Positions 8,013 through 17,285 are shown, counted from the stretch's first letter. The stretch: DNA of 64,000 bases from ZC4RG17 sp036380875 (GCA_036380875.1 DASVDX010000028.1:38591-102590); one strand, 5' to 3'. The notes: a model not told the origin generated them from the letters alone. Program-made: numbers and translations.

Positions 8013-8193
8013 CCGCCTCTTCGTCCTTCCAATCCGGGTCCTCGTCCCATTCGACGTTGCGGGTTTCGACCTTCTCCAGCGCCCGTTCCGCCTCTTCACG
8101 CGTGGGATAGGGGCCGAGACGGTTGGTCATGCGGCATCCGAACTTCGGCTCGACCCGGCGGTGCCGGATGCAGTAGTACCACTCCTCTTCCAT
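8005..8193 (-). CDS. Small conserved actinobacterial protein (SPOR-like)
   Basis: This 62-residue protein, MEEEWYYCIRHRRVEP then GCRMTNRLGPYPTREEAERALE, is the short conserved protein found across Actinomycetota and often labelled SPOR-domain-like. The pattern is an aromatic N-terminal strand, a Cys pair, and the G-P-[YF]-x-T-x-E-E-A helix typical of SPOR folds. An acidic tail (WDEDPDWKDEEADA) follows. No enzymatic role is known. The start is the ATG at 8193; the gene is divergent from the EVE-domain gene (33 bases apart) and overlaps the peroxidase-related gene. Confidence 0.75.
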   Translation of the reverse strand: MEEEWYYCIRHRRVEPKFGCRMTNRLGPYPTREEAERALEKVETRNVEWDEDPDWKDEEADA

Positions 8194-8226
8194 GAGCTCA
8201 CGGTACCCGTGCCACAATCGCATCCC

Positions 8227-8683
<457 letters not shown>

Positions 8684-8691
<8 letters not shown>

Positions 8692-9874
8692 CCGCTTCGA
8701 CTACGCCGTGATCGGGGCGGGGATCGTCGGCTTGGCCACCGCCACCGCGATCCATCAGCGTCACCCTCAGGCGTCGATCGCGGTTCTCGAAGCTGAGGAC
8801 CGCGTCGGGCTGCACCAGAGCGGCCACAACTCCGGGGTGCTCCACTCCGGGCTCTACTACAAGCCCGGCTCGTTGAAGGCGCGCCTGTGTGTCGAAGGGC
8901 GCCGGCGGATGGTCGAGTTCTGCGAAGACAACGGCATCGCCCACGACGTCACGGGGAAGCTCGTCGTCGCCCTCGACCAGAAGGAAGTCACCCGGCTGGA
9001 GCGTCTCCACGAACGCGCCCACGCCAACGGGCTCCAAGGGGTCTGCTGGCTGGAGAGAGGGGAGTGGTACGACATCGAGCCCCACATCGCCGGCCGGGCT
9101 GCCCTCCACGTCCCGGAGGCCGGGGTGGCGGACTTCCCGGCGGTGGTCCGGCGCCTGGCAGAGAAACTCCCCGGCGATGTCCGCACCTCCTGGCGGGTCG
9201 CCTCGATCCGCCGCCAGGGCGGGGCATGGGAGGTCGCCGGCGACCACGGGGCGATCCTGGCCGGGCGGTTGGTGGCTTGTGCCGGCCTCCAGGCCGACCG
9301 GGTAGCCGAGATGGCCGGGGCCACGCCTCCCGTGCGGATCGTTCCCTTCCGGGGCGAGTACTTCGCGCTCACCGGACCTTCCGAGAAACTCGTGCGCCAC
9401 CTCGTCTACCCGGTGCCCGACCCTCGGTTCCCTTTCCTCGGAGTGCACTTCACCCGCCGCATCGACGGGACCGTGGAGGTCGGGCCCAATGCCGTGCCCG
9501 CACTGGGTCGCCATCACTATCGGGGTACCGCCCCCGACTGGCGTGAGTTCATCGAGACGCTCCGTTCTCCCGGTTTCCTGCGGCTGGCCTTGCGTTACGC
9601 CCCGACCGGGATCGCCGAGATCATCAGGTCCCGGTCGGCCCGGCTCTACGGCCGGGCGGCGGCTCGCCTGCTGCCCGCCCTCGACACGTCGGATCTGACG
9701 GTGGCAGGGGCGGGCGTCCGTGCCCAGGCGGTATCGCCGGACGGCCGACTCGTCGACGACTTCTCGTTGCTGCGCCAGGAGAACGCACTCCACGTGCTCA
9801 ACGCTCCCTCGCCGGCAGCAACGGCATCTCTCGCCATCGGCGAGCGCATCGCCGCTCTCCTCGACGAAGGGTGA
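8684..9874 (+). CDS. lhgO: L-2-hydroxyglutarate oxidase
   Basis: The 396-residue FAD enzyme oxidises L-2-hydroxyglutarate to 2-oxoglutarate at the membrane. The N-terminal dinucleotide-binding fold has AVIGAGIVGLATA (about residues 8-20) and the acidic end of the second strand (VLEAED). The family signature HQSGHNSGVLHSGLYYKPGS follows at about 43-62. The C-terminus carries AGVRAQAVSPDGRLVDDF and LNAPSPAATASLAIG, as in LhgO. Length is normal. It overlaps the EVE gene by 8 bases. Confidence 0.93.
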
Positions 9875-9922
9875 AGCTTCGACGGCTTTGGGATCGGGGC
9901 AGCCGTCTCGTACCCTCGCAGC

Positions 9923-11152
9923 GTGGAATCGACCGCTCCTCCGATGAGGCTCGGGCGGGTCGAGTTCACCGCTCTCCTGGCCATGTCCATGGCGCTCGCC
10001 GCCCTGGGGATCGACATGATCCTCCCGGCATTCGGCGACATGCGCGCGAGCTTCGGGTTGGCGGAGGACTCGACCGCCGTTGCCGGCACAGTCACCGCCT
10101 ACTTCTTCGGTTTGGCGATCGCCCAGGTCTTCTACGGGCCACTCGCCGACCGCTTCGGGCGCAAGCCGACCCTCTATGCCGGCTACGGGATCTATCTGTT
10201 GGGAGCGGTGGCTTCGGCGTTGGCGCCGAGTTTGGCCTCGCTCCTCGTCGCCCGGTTCATCTGGGGCTTGGGGGCCGCCGGTCCCCGAGTGGTGACGCTC
10301 TCAGTCGTGCGCGACCGCTTCGACGGCAACGAGATGTCGCGGGCGATGTCGTTCATCATGGCCGTCTTCGTGCTCGTGCCGATCCTGGCGCCCACCCTCG
10401 GCGCGATCGTCGCTTCGATCGGCTCCTGGCGGTGGGTGTTCGGTGTCTGTGCCCTGCTCGTGGTGGTGATGGCGCTCTGGGCGACTCGCCTCGAAGAGTC
10501 GTTGAACCCTGACGACCGGCTCGAGTTGAGGTTCGGCCGAGTTCTGGCAGCTGGTCGCATGATCGTCACCAACCGACTGACGATGGGTTACACGATGGCG
10601 CTCACCGCGCTGTTCGGCGTGTTCACCTCGTACCTGGCGAGCTCGGAGATCATCTTCGGAGAGGTCTTCGGCGTCGTCGACGAGTTCCCGATCATGTTCG
10701 GCGTGCTGGCGGCGGTCATGGGTGCGGCGATGCTGGCCAACGCGTTCGTGGTTCGCCGGTTCGGCACGCGGAGGATGGCCCACGGAGTCCTGTTCGTGTA
10801 CGTGGCGGTGGCTGTCCTCTTCGTGTTCGTTGGCCTGTCGTCCGAAGGCCGTCCGTCGCTGGGCGTGTTCATGCCCACCATGGCGGCGATGTTGTCGTGC
10901 CATGCGCTCCTCATCCCGAACTTCAACACCATCGCCATGGAGCCGATGAGGCCGATCGCCGGCACGGCATCGGCTGTGATCGGCACCGTGTCGACCGCCG
11001 GCGGTGCCCTCATAGGGGCGGTCCTCGACCAGTCGTTCAACGGCACGATCCTGCCGATGGCCGGCGGCTTTGCCATCCTCGGCTTCGTCGCATTCGTTCT
11101 CGTCTTGTGGGCGGAGCGAGGGCGCCTCTTCGATCGACGGCGACCCACCTGA
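9923..11152 (+). CDS. Bcr/CflA-type MFS drug efflux transporter
   Basis: The 409-residue protein has twelve predicted membrane helices. The family signature between helices 2 and 3 is FGLAIAQVFYGPLADRFGRKPTL, with ALGIDMILPAFGDM in helix 1, as in the Bcr/CflA drug:H+ antiporters. The central loop (about 190-210) is acidic. It starts at GTG 9923, 48 bases after lhgO, and is followed by a strong hairpin terminator at 11215-11260. The substrate is not predictable. Confidence 0.88.
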   Translation: MESTAPPMRLGRVEFTALLAMSMALAALGIDMILPAFGDMRASFGLAEDSTAVAGTVTAYFFGLAIAQVFYGPLADRFGRKPTLYAGYGIYLLGAVASALAPSLASLLVARFIWGLGAAGPRVVTLSVVRDRFDGNEMSRAMSFIMAVFVLVPILAPTLGAIVASIGSWRWVFGVCALLVVVMALWATRLEESLNPDDRLELRFGRVLAAGRMIVTNRLTMGYTMALTALFGVFTSYLASSEIIFGEVFGVVDEFPIMFGVLAAVMGAAMLANAFVVRRFGTRRMAHGVLFVYVAVAVLFVFVGLSSEGRPSLGVFMPTMAAMLSCHALLIPNFNTIAMEPMRPIAGTASAVIGTVSTAGGALIGAVLDQSFNGTILPMAGGFAILGFVAFVLVLWAERGRLFDRRRPT

Positions 11153-11214
11153 GCCGTTAGACGTCGGTTTTCGTTTTCACCTACCGATGGACACGTGCAT
11201 AGCCTTCTGTCGTC

Positions 11215-11260
11215 GACGAGCACTTGTGCTCGTCAACGGGCTCCGGTGAACACCGGAGCC
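11215..11260 (+). terminator. Tandem hairpins with T-rich tail after the MFS gene
   Basis: Two perfect hairpins lie four bases apart: GACGAGCAC-TT-GTGCTCGTC (11215-11234) and GGCTCCGGTG-AA-CACCGGAGCC (11239-11260). The second is followed by TTCTTGTTTC, as in an intrinsic terminator. It lies 62 bases after the MFS stop and 103 bases before the SLH-transglycosylase start, so it could end the MFS transcript or act as an attenuator for the downstream gene. Confidence 0.7.
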
Positions 11261-11291
11261 TTCTTGTTTCCACGGCCTCGATCGACAAACG

Positions 11292-11347
11292 ATCGCGCCT
11301 GCGCCAGGCGGGCGATGGCCGAAACCCGAGCGACCCCGACTGGGGTC
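11292..11347 (+). promoter_or_regulatory. Hairpin-rich leader of the SLH-transglycosylase gene
   Basis: After the tandem hairpins, the 5' leader folds again. ATCGC (11292-11296) with GCGAT (11312-11316) encloses GCCTG-CGC-CAGGC, and GACCCC-GACT-GGGGTC lies at 11332-11347, just before the ribosome binding site GGAGGT (11352-11357). The unpaired GGCCGAAACCCGAG between the stems is notable. It does not match the c-di-AMP or c-di-GMP-I riboswitch consensus I know; it is a candidate structured RNA only. Confidence 0.35.
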
Positions 11348-11363
11348 ACGCGGAGGTACCACC

Positions 11364-12329
11364 ATGAAAAAGAAGACGAGATGGGCGCTGGCTGTCGCCG
11401 GTGCCCTGATGTTCATCACTGCGCCGGCATTCGGCGCCGCCGCGGAACCCGACGGACGCGGCCCATTCGCCGATGTCGATGGCTCCGTCCACGAACCGGA
11501 CGTGGCTGCTCTGCATGCCGCGGACATCACGACAGGTTGTGGCGAGTGGCGGTTCTGTCCCGACGACGAGGTCACGCGCGCCGAGATGGCGGCGTTCCTG
11601 AATCGGGCACTGGGGCTCCCGCCCGCTGCCATGTCCAAGTTCAGCGACACCGTCGGAAGCCGGTTCGCTGATGACATCGCCGCCATCGCCGCGGCCGACA
11701 TCACCATCGGTTGCGGTGCCGGCCAGTACTGCCCCGATGAGCCCGTCACCCGAGGGCAGATGGCCAGCCTCCTGGTCCGTGCGCTCGAACTGCCGCCAGC
11801 GGAAGGCGATCCCTTCCACGACGACGACGGCAACGTCCACGAGGCGGACATCGCCGCAATCACCGTTGCCGGGATCACCCACGGTTGTGGCAGCGGGGGA
11901 TTCTGCCCCGATGAGCCAGTCACTCGGGCACAGATGGCCAGCTTCCTGGCGCGGGCGCTCGACCTCGAGCCCCCCGCCGAGCTCCCCGTGATCCCGGCGG
12001 ACGTGGTCGAGGAGTTGAAGGCGGTCGAAGTACCGACCGGGCCGGGCGCCGAAGGCTGGCGCCCGCTGGTCGAGAAGTACTTCGATCCAGGCGACGTCGA
12101 TCGCGCCATCCGCGTGATGGCGTGTGAGTCGGGCGGCGACCCCAATGCTCGCAACCGCAGCTCAGGTGCGGGCGGCTTGTTCCAGCACTTGCCCGGTGCC
12201 TGGGACGAACGCGCCGCCGGGGCCGGTTTTCCAGGGGCGTCGATCTTCGATCCCGAAGCGAACATCGCCGCCGCGGCCTACTTGTTGTATGGGCCTGGCG
12301 GGGGCTGGCGACACTGGGTCTGCAAGTGA
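11364..12329 (+). CDS. Exported SLH-domain lytic transglycosylase-like protein
   Basis: The 321-residue precursor has a Sec signal peptide (KKKTRWALAVAGALMFITAPAFGAA, cleavage near residue 27). Three SLH-like repeats follow (about 33-80, 88-140 and 150-196), each ending in a VTR..MA.[FL]L.RAL motif and carrying the CG...[FY]CPD cysteine pair. The C-terminal ~90 residues resemble an SLT/lysozyme-like domain: the catalytic-type glutamate is E255 in MACESGGDPNARN, followed by GGLFQHLPGAWDERAA and a helix with the bound-chain motif NIAAAAYLLY. It would be a wall-anchored peptidoglycan-cleaving enzyme. ATG 11364 is fixed by GGAGGT six bases upstream. A convergent hairpin terminator follows. Confidence 0.88.
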   Translation: MKKKTRWALAVAGALMFITAPAFGAAAEPDGRGPFADVDGSVHEPDVAALHAADITTGCGEWRFCPDDEVTRAEMAAFLNRALGLPPAAMSKFSDTVGSRFADDIAAIAAADITIGCGAGQYCPDEPVTRGQMASLLVRALELPPAEGDPFHDDDGNVHEADIAAITVAGITHGCGSGGFCPDEPVTRAQMASFLARALDLEPPAELPVIPADVVEELKAVEVPTGPGAEGWRPLVEKYFDPGDVDRAIRVMACESGGDPNARNRSSGAGGLFQHLPGAWDERAAGAGFPGASIFDPEANIAAAAYLLYGPGGGWRHWVCK

Positions 12330-12349
12330 TCGGTCGGTGAGTGATTGCT

Positions 12350-12389
12350 GCCGGGCCCTTCCCGACATCCCCCAACGGGAAGGGCCGGC
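12350..12389. terminator. Convergent terminator hairpin
   Basis: The arms GCCGGGCCCTTCCCG (12350-12364) and CGGGAAGGGCCGGC (12376-12389) pair with one bulged base around an 11-base loop. The hairpin lies between two convergent genes (stops at 12329 and 12402). There is no long T tract on either side, so termination efficiency is uncertain, but position and stem strength fit a shared bidirectional terminator. Confidence 0.6.
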
Positions 12390-12401
12390 AACATCTCTCC
12401 T

Positions 12402-14015
12402 CTATGGAGTGGCGACGGCCTGGACCCGGATCGCGCGGCCGTCGGGTGCGCTCTGTATCCCCTGGGCCAGGATCGACCCGTCGGGGGTCGCGGCCAGATC
12501 GATCCAATCCCCGAGTTGTGACGTCGGCACCGCCTTCCATGCGGTCAGGTCCTTGGACACGAGGAGGATGCCCTGGGACTGCACCTCTCCTTCGACCATT
12601 CGGCGGTCTTGGTTGCGGCGGAAGATCGGATCGAAGATCTTGGCGATCGGGTTTCTTGCATTTCCGCCGGCGCCTTCCGCCACGACGCTGATCGCGACGC
12701 CGGAATCAGTCACGACGGCACCCCCTGGCCAGAGGCTGATCATGTTGCCTTCGGACTCGACCAGTTCCTGCAGGAGCCCGTCGATAGGGACTTGCTGCCA
12801 TGGCCCGTCGAGGTCTGGGGCGCGGTACACACGCAGAGATGTCCCGTTGATGTCCTGGCTCGCCATGACGATTTCGCCTCCGGTCTTCCCGATCGCCAGC
12901 ACATATCCGGCGTCGATGCCTTCGGCGATGGGCCGCCATTCCCGGGCGTCTTCTGAAGCGAGAATGCGAGTCGGCCCCATGTCGGTGATCGTGACGACCG
13001 CCGTACCGTCCACCGAGGCGACGCGGTCGATGTAGCCGCCGGGAAACGGATAGTCGACGGGCTCGAAGTTCTCTCCGTCTGACGACCAGAAGGTGAAGTG
13101 CTCGACTAGTTCTCCGAACTCGATCGACCCTCCGGGAAGGCCGAGTTCCTCCCAAGTGAAGAAAGCGGTGGCCCTCTCCTCGATGACCGCTTCGCACTTC
13201 GATGGGTCGGCGGTGAAGCACGCTTCATGGGCATCGACGAGGGCGTCATCGGGGAAGATCGCCACTCCGGACTCGATCATCATCGGTTGCACCCGGCCTT
13301 CGAGCGCATCGGGTGGCAGCAGTGTCAGAGGATCGAGAAACTGGCGGCTGGTCGCAATGGCGAGCACGCCTTCGTCGGTGGCTATCACCTTGGGGACGAG
13401 GCTGGCTCCGGCGGCCACGCCAACGTCCAACTCGAGGGTCTTGTCGAACGAGGACCCGCCGTCGCTCGAGACACGTAGCTCTATGTCCTGGGTGTCGGCT
13501 TTGGCGCCAGGGCCGGTGCCGACGAGATACAGGAGGCCCTGGGAGACTGCCATGTCAGAAGGCCGCCAGTCGCCGAGCAGGGTGGCGGTCCAGTCGAGAC
13601 CGTCCTCGGATACGTAGAGCGCCTTCGGGACGTTGCCGTTGGGGAAGTTCTCCCACTTGGCGCCCGGGGCGGTGGAGAGGACATACAGGGCTCCGTCACC
13701 CAACTCTCTGTCCTCCGCCCAGGCCAGGGCAGCGGGCTGGACCTGCCAGTCCAAGTCGCCGATGGACAGAGACAAGTTGGCTTCTGCGGCCACCATCTGA
13801 TTGACGTCGACATCGGGGCCGTCGCCCGACAACAGGCCGGACGCCATCACTCCGACGGCGCCCAAGAGCACGACGACGACGGGTGCCGCCGTCATCACGG
13901 CCCGTCGGCGTCGACGGATCGTCTCACCTCGCTCCATCACTCCTCCGAGGTCACTGACTGGGGTCTTCGCCAGCTCCGACCTCATGTGCGCTTGGAGTCG
14001 TTCCTGCAGATCCAT
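12402..14015 (-). CDS. Membrane-anchored protein with propeller-like (Asp-box) repeats, sigma-factor partner
   Basis: The 537-residue protein has a short cytoplasmic N-terminus (about residues 1-38, MDLQERLQAHMRSELAKT...), one transmembrane helix (about 40-62, preceded by RRRRR) and a large extracytoplasmic domain. This contains repeats of the S-x-D-G-x-x-W type (VSEDGLDW, VSSDGG, SSDGENF, ASEDAREW), suggesting a beta-propeller. ATG 14015 overlaps the sigma-factor stop codon by one base (TGATG), so the two are co-translated. The topology fits an anti-sigma or sensor protein, but no known anti-sigma domain (zinc ASD, RskA) is recognisable. It ends at the convergent hairpin. Confidence 0.8.
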   Translation of the reverse strand: MDLQERLQAHMRSELAKTPVSDLGGVMERGETIRRRRRAVMTAAPVVVVLLGAVGVMASGLLSGDGPDVDVNQMVAAEANLSLSIGDLDWQVQPAALAWAEDRELGDGALYVLSTAPGAKWENFPNGNVPKALYVSEDGLDWTATLLGDWRPSDMAVSQGLLYLVGTGPGAKADTQDIELRVSSDGGSSFDKTLELDVGVAAGASLVPKVIATDEGVLAIATSRQFLDPLTLLPPDALEGRVQPMMIESGVAIFPDDALVDAHEACFTADPSKCEAVIEERATAFFTWEELGLPGGSIEFGELVEHFTFWSSDGENFEPVDYPFPGGYIDRVASVDGTAVVTITDMGPTRILASEDAREWRPIAEGIDAGYVLAIGKTGGEIVMASQDINGTSLRVYRAPDLDGPWQQVPIDGLLQELVESEGNMISLWPGGAVVTDSGVAISVVAEGAGGNARNPIAKIFDPIFRRNQDRRMVEGEVQSQGILLVSKDLTAWKAVPTSQLGDWIDLAATPDGSILAQGIQSAPDGRAIRVQAVATP

Positions 14016-14608
14016 CAGGAGTCTCCGTGGTCGAAGTGGGCGAGCAGTTCTGCCAGACGCGCCAAACCCCGATGCAGGCGGGACTTGACCGTTCCGGGTT
14101 TGATCTGGAGCGCTTCCGCCGTCTCCTCCGTCGACCAGTCGAGCAACACACGACACACCACCACCGTCCGGAGGCGAAGGTCGAGGGAGGCCAGGGCGGC
14201 GGCGATCTGCGGGTCGGCCGGCATGGCGGCATGCTCGACGTGCTCGCCGGGCGGGAGAGTGTGGCGTCGCGCCAGCTTGCGTTTCCAGGACAGCGCCCAG
14301 TTCAGGCCGACCCGGTACACCCATCCGGCGGGGTTGTCGTAGTGGCTCACCGTTGCCCAATGGGCGTAGCAACGCGCCATCGCCTCGTCGGCGGCCTCGA
14401 TCCCCAGATCACGGTCACCGAGCGTCGACGACAGCGCAGCCGCCAGCCTCTGGTACGTCTGGCTGTAGAAGGCGGCGAAGCCCGGGCGGGCGTCGACGTC
14501 GGCGCGCGCGACGTCGGCCGTCCGCGTCACGGTCGCGTTCCAGGCTGTGGCATGCACACGGGAGAAACGCCCAACCCGGTCGAGAGGTTCACTGTTTCCG
14601 CCGGCCAT
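14015..14608 (-). CDS. ECF RNA polymerase sigma factor (SigE-like)
   Basis: The 197-residue protein has region 2 at about 45-110 (FAAFYSQTYQRLAAAL ... DEAMARCYAHWATV ... NPAGWVYRVGLNWALSWKRK) and region 4 at about 140-190 (LRTVVVCRVLLDWSTEETAEALQIKPGTVKSRLHRGLARL), the arrangement of the SigE-70/ECF group. ATG 14608 is preferred: it lies 10 bases after the upstream stop with AGGA in front, whereas a longer frame would run inside the ligase gene. It directs RNA polymerase to its own regulon and is probably controlled by the co-translated membrane protein at 12402-14015. Confidence 0.88.
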   Translation of the reverse strand: MAGGNSEPLDRVGRFSRVHATAWNATVTRTADVARADVDARPGFAAFYSQTYQRLAAALSSTLGDRDLGIEAADEAMARCYAHWATVSHYDNPAGWVYRVGLNWALSWKRKLARRHTLPPGEHVEHAAMPADPQIAAALASLDLRLRTVVVCRVLLDWSTEETAEALQIKPGTVKSRLHRGLARLAELLAHFDHGDS

Positions 14609-14618
14609 CGTCCTGGAG

Positions 14619-16421
14619 CTATCGGAGGGCGTCTTCCAGATCGGCGATGGCGGCATGGTCCGGGTCCAGTCGGCGGGCAGTTTGGAGGGAGGCGCGAGCG
14701 AGGTCGGCCTCGCCGGCGGCCAGATAGAGAGCCGCCAAGCGTAGGTGAGGAGTCGGGTCGGCGGGAGACAAATGGGCGGCCGCCAGCCACGACCTCTCGG
14801 CCTCGCCCACTTTGCCCGCTGCCGCCTGGACGTCGCCGAGGAGGATCCGCAGTTCGGGATGGTTCGGGTCCGCCTCCACGGCTTCCTCCAGCAGCGCGAG
14901 GGCGGCCGACGTGTCCGCGCCGGCGACGGCGAGCCGGGCACGAGCAATCCGCACCGCCGGATCCGGCGGCGACAGAGCGGCGGCGGCCTCGACCCGATCT
15001 CGAGCTCCGTCCTGGTCACCTCGCTGCAGGGCGACGTCGGCGGCCAACAACGCGTACCGGAAGGAGTCGGGTCGGAGAGCGAACGCAGAGTCGGCGGCGA
15101 CCAGGTCGTCGTTGGTCACCGCACTGGCCGCCCGGTGGTCGGCGACGACGTCGATGACGCCCGCTGTGGCGGCGAGGAGTGCCAGGGCGGCGGTCGCGGC
15201 GGCGCCGATCTTCGTGCGGCCGTGGAGCGGCGGCTGCGAACGTGCCGAAGCGACGACCACACCCGCGATGGCCCAGCCGGCGGCTCCCACCTCCAGGGTG
15301 GGAAACAGGAACAGTTCCTGGGTCAGCAACGCAAAGACCCCCGCCCCCATACCGGCCAACACGGGGGTGCCGCCCCGGACTACTCCGCTGCATCTGATGG
15401 CCAGCCACACCGCCGCCGCCACCCAGGCGAGGGTGCCGGGGACACCCATCGCCACCCCGAGGTCCAAGGGGCCCGAGTGGGCACGGTCGGTGATCGTCGT
15501 CCGCCCATACTCCTGGACGTAGGCGACGTCGACGTGGGAAGGGAAGACCACCCGGTAGCCCTCGAGCCCGGTTCCAGTCAGGGGATCCGATACGAGAGCC
15601 CGTGAGGCCACACGCCACTCGGCGAGACGTCCGCTGATGGGTTCTCCGAGCCTCCCGCCCAGAGGCGAAAGGGCGATCGACGCCACGACGACGAGGACCA
15701 CCCCGGTTGCCACCAACGGATGTCGGCGAAGGGCGTCGAACCCTCTGAGGACTGCCAGCAACGCGGTGACGCCGAGGCCGAAGGCGGCGGCTCTGGCGCC
15801 CGACCCGGCCAGGAGCCCGATCCCGCAAACGGCTGCTGTTGCTCCGGCGATCCGCCACCGGAGAGGCTGGCGCCTGTCGGCAGCTGTCCCGACGCCCATG
15901 GGCAGGAGGAGACACAGGGCGGCACCGAGGTAGGCGGGCGAACCGAAAGTGGCGCCGAGGCGGGTCGTCGTAGTGGTGAGGTCCACCGGGACTGTCCCGA
16001 GCGACTCGGCGATCCCGTACAGGGTCATCCCACCCAGCGCCACGATCGCCGCTCGACTCAGCAGAACACGGCCCTTCTCATCGGTGATCGCTTGGCCGCC
16101 GACGAATGCCGCCGCCAGAGTCAGCAATGCCACGAACCCGAAGCGCCGGTCCGGCGTCCCCAGCCACGCCGCCAGAGGGTCATCAGCGATCAGTGATGTC
16201 ACCGCCGCCCAGGCGAGAAACGATGCCCATCCGTGAAGGGAGCGTCGGTGGAGGTCTACGCCTTCGAACAGGGCGGCAGCCGCAGCGCCGAAGGCGCACA
16301 CGGTGATCACGAGCCATTTCGCGGGCAGGAAGACCTGCCATCCTCCCGGGTCGAAGGCCAGGGCGCCACCGGCGAGCAGCACTGCGACGAGAACTGAGAT
16401 GGCGCGGGCAGGGTCACGCAC
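14619..16421 (-). CDS. O-antigen ligase/polymerase-like membrane protein with C-terminal TPRs
   Basis: The 600-residue protein has about 11-12 membrane helices in residues 1-420. A large extracytoplasmic loop contains YRVVFPSH and the signature RAHSGPLDLGVAMGVPGTLAWV (histidine-bearing loop followed by GxPG), typical of Wzy/WaaL O-antigen ligase family proteins. Residues 440-600 are tetratricopeptide repeats (ADPNHPELRILLGDVQAAAG, LSPADPTPHLRLAALYLAAGEADLA). These enzymes join or polymerise lipid-linked glycans; the TPR tail suggests a protein scaffold. The gene stops 10 bases before the sigma-factor start and is probably in the same transcript. No other glycan genes are nearby. Confidence 0.82.
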   Translation of the reverse strand: MRDPARAISVLVAVLLAGGALAFDPGGWQVFLPAKWLVITVCAFGAAAAALFEGVDLHRRSLHGWASFLAWAAVTSLIADDPLAAWLGTPDRRFGFVALLTLAAAFVGGQAITDEKGRVLLSRAAIVALGGMTLYGIAESLGTVPVDLTTTTTRLGATFGSPAYLGAALCLLLPMGVGTAADRRQPLRWRIAGATAAVCGIGLLAGSGARAAAFGLGVTALLAVLRGFDALRRHPLVATGVVLVVVASIALSPLGGRLGEPISGRLAEWRVASRALVSDPLTGTGLEGYRVVFPSHVDVAYVQEYGRTTITDRAHSGPLDLGVAMGVPGTLAWVAAAVWLAIRCSGVVRGGTPVLAGMGAGVFALLTQELFLFPTLEVGAAGWAIAGVVVASARSQPPLHGRTKIGAAATAALALLAATAGVIDVVADHRAASAVTNDDLVAADSAFALRPDSFRYALLAADVALQRGDQDGARDRVEAAAALSPPDPAVRIARARLAVAGADTSAALALLEEAVEADPNHPELRILLGDVQAAAGKVGEAERSWLAAAHLSPADPTPHLRLAALYLAAGEADLARASLQTARRLDPDHAAIADLEDALR

Positions 16422-16462
16422 GGCACCATGTTGGTAGCCGGTGCCGCTTCTGTCGGCGTTGC

Positions 16463-17218
16463 TCAGCTGTGGGCGCGGATGAATTCGAGGACCCGCCGCC
16501 AGGCGTCAGCCGACTCCTCCCCGAATTCGGACTGCTTGCGATCGAAGAAGGAGTGAGGCGCACCCGGATAGGTCACCACCTCGTGGTCCACTCCGGCATC
16601 GGCGAGCGCCGCCTCCAGGGCGGCGACCGTCTCCGCGGGGATGGAGGGGTCGTCGCCCCCCATCAGGGCGAGTATGGGCGCTTGGACGAGATGGCACCGC
16701 TCGAGAAACGGCCCGTCACCCGTCGGGCGGTCGATGTCCGGGCGACCGTAGAAGCCGACGGCACCGGCCAGTCCATGGCCGTGGGTGGTGGCCGCCCACG
16801 AGCAGGTGCCACCGAAGCAGAAGCCGACCGTGAAGATCTTCACGTCGGGGGTCCGGCTCCTCAGGTGAGCCGCCGCTGCAGCGATATCGGCGTTGATGCC
16901 CTCCGACGTGGTCAGCGGCACATGGGCGGAGTGGTCGAAGTCCTCTCCTCGTGGCTCGGTCCCGGCAGTGCGCCCGAAGTAGTCGATGGCGACCGAGTCG
17001 TGACCCGCTTCGGCGAAGCGCACGGCCAGTTCCTCGTAGAAGCGGAAGAGACCTCTCACATCGGGGAGGACGATCACCGCAGTTCCGCTCGGGCCGTTCT
17101 CGGCCCAGGCTTCGAAGGCGGCGAACTCAGTGCCATCGGCCGAGGTCAGGGTGAGCCTGCGTCCGCTGACGGTTCCTGACGCGGGTACGGGAGGGAGGGC
17201 ATCGGCGTCCACACACAT
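16463..17218 (-). CDS. Dienelactone hydrolase family protein
   Basis: The 251-residue alpha/beta hydrolase has the full DLH triad: C134 in VGFCFGGTCSW, D190 in LMGGDDPSIP and H222 in GAPHSFFDR. The N-terminal strand (VIVLPDVRGLFRFYEELAVRFAEAGH) is typical. Such enzymes hydrolyse dienelactones in chlorocatechol breakdown, but many members act on other esters, and no aromatic-degradation genes are nearby. Met at 17218 is chosen because it gives the family length; the open frame upstream runs through the divergent gene's promoter. Cytosolic. Confidence 0.9.
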   Translation of the reverse strand: MCVDADALPPVPASGTVSGRRLTLTSADGTEFAAFEAWAENGPSGTAVIVLPDVRGLFRFYEELAVRFAEAGHDSVAIDYFGRTAGTEPRGEDFDHSAHVPLTTSEGINADIAAAAAHLRSRTPDVKIFTVGFCFGGTCSWAATTHGHGLAGAVGFYGRPDIDRPTGDGPFLERCHLVQAPILALMGGDDPSIPAETVAALEAALADAGVDHEVVTYPGAPHSFFDRKQSEFGEESADAWRRVLEFIRAHS

Positions 17219-17285
17219 GACTCCATCTTGCCAAAACGAAGCGAAAGACCCTGCCCGAGAGGGGTGTGCCTTGCATACTGCAGGC

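Noticed and set aside
11261..11363. c-di-AMP (ydaO) or c-di-GMP-I riboswitch before the SLH-transglycosylase
   Set aside because: The leader has stems and a GGCCGAAACCCG stretch, but the conserved core strings of either class (for example GACAGCTAACC, or GGCAAACC with a matching GNRA stem) are absent.
12402..14372. Long version of the propeller protein starting at 14372
   Set aside because: The extra 119 residues are out-of-frame sequence inside the sigma-factor gene; the TGATG junction at 14015 and the MDLQERL start explain the gene better.
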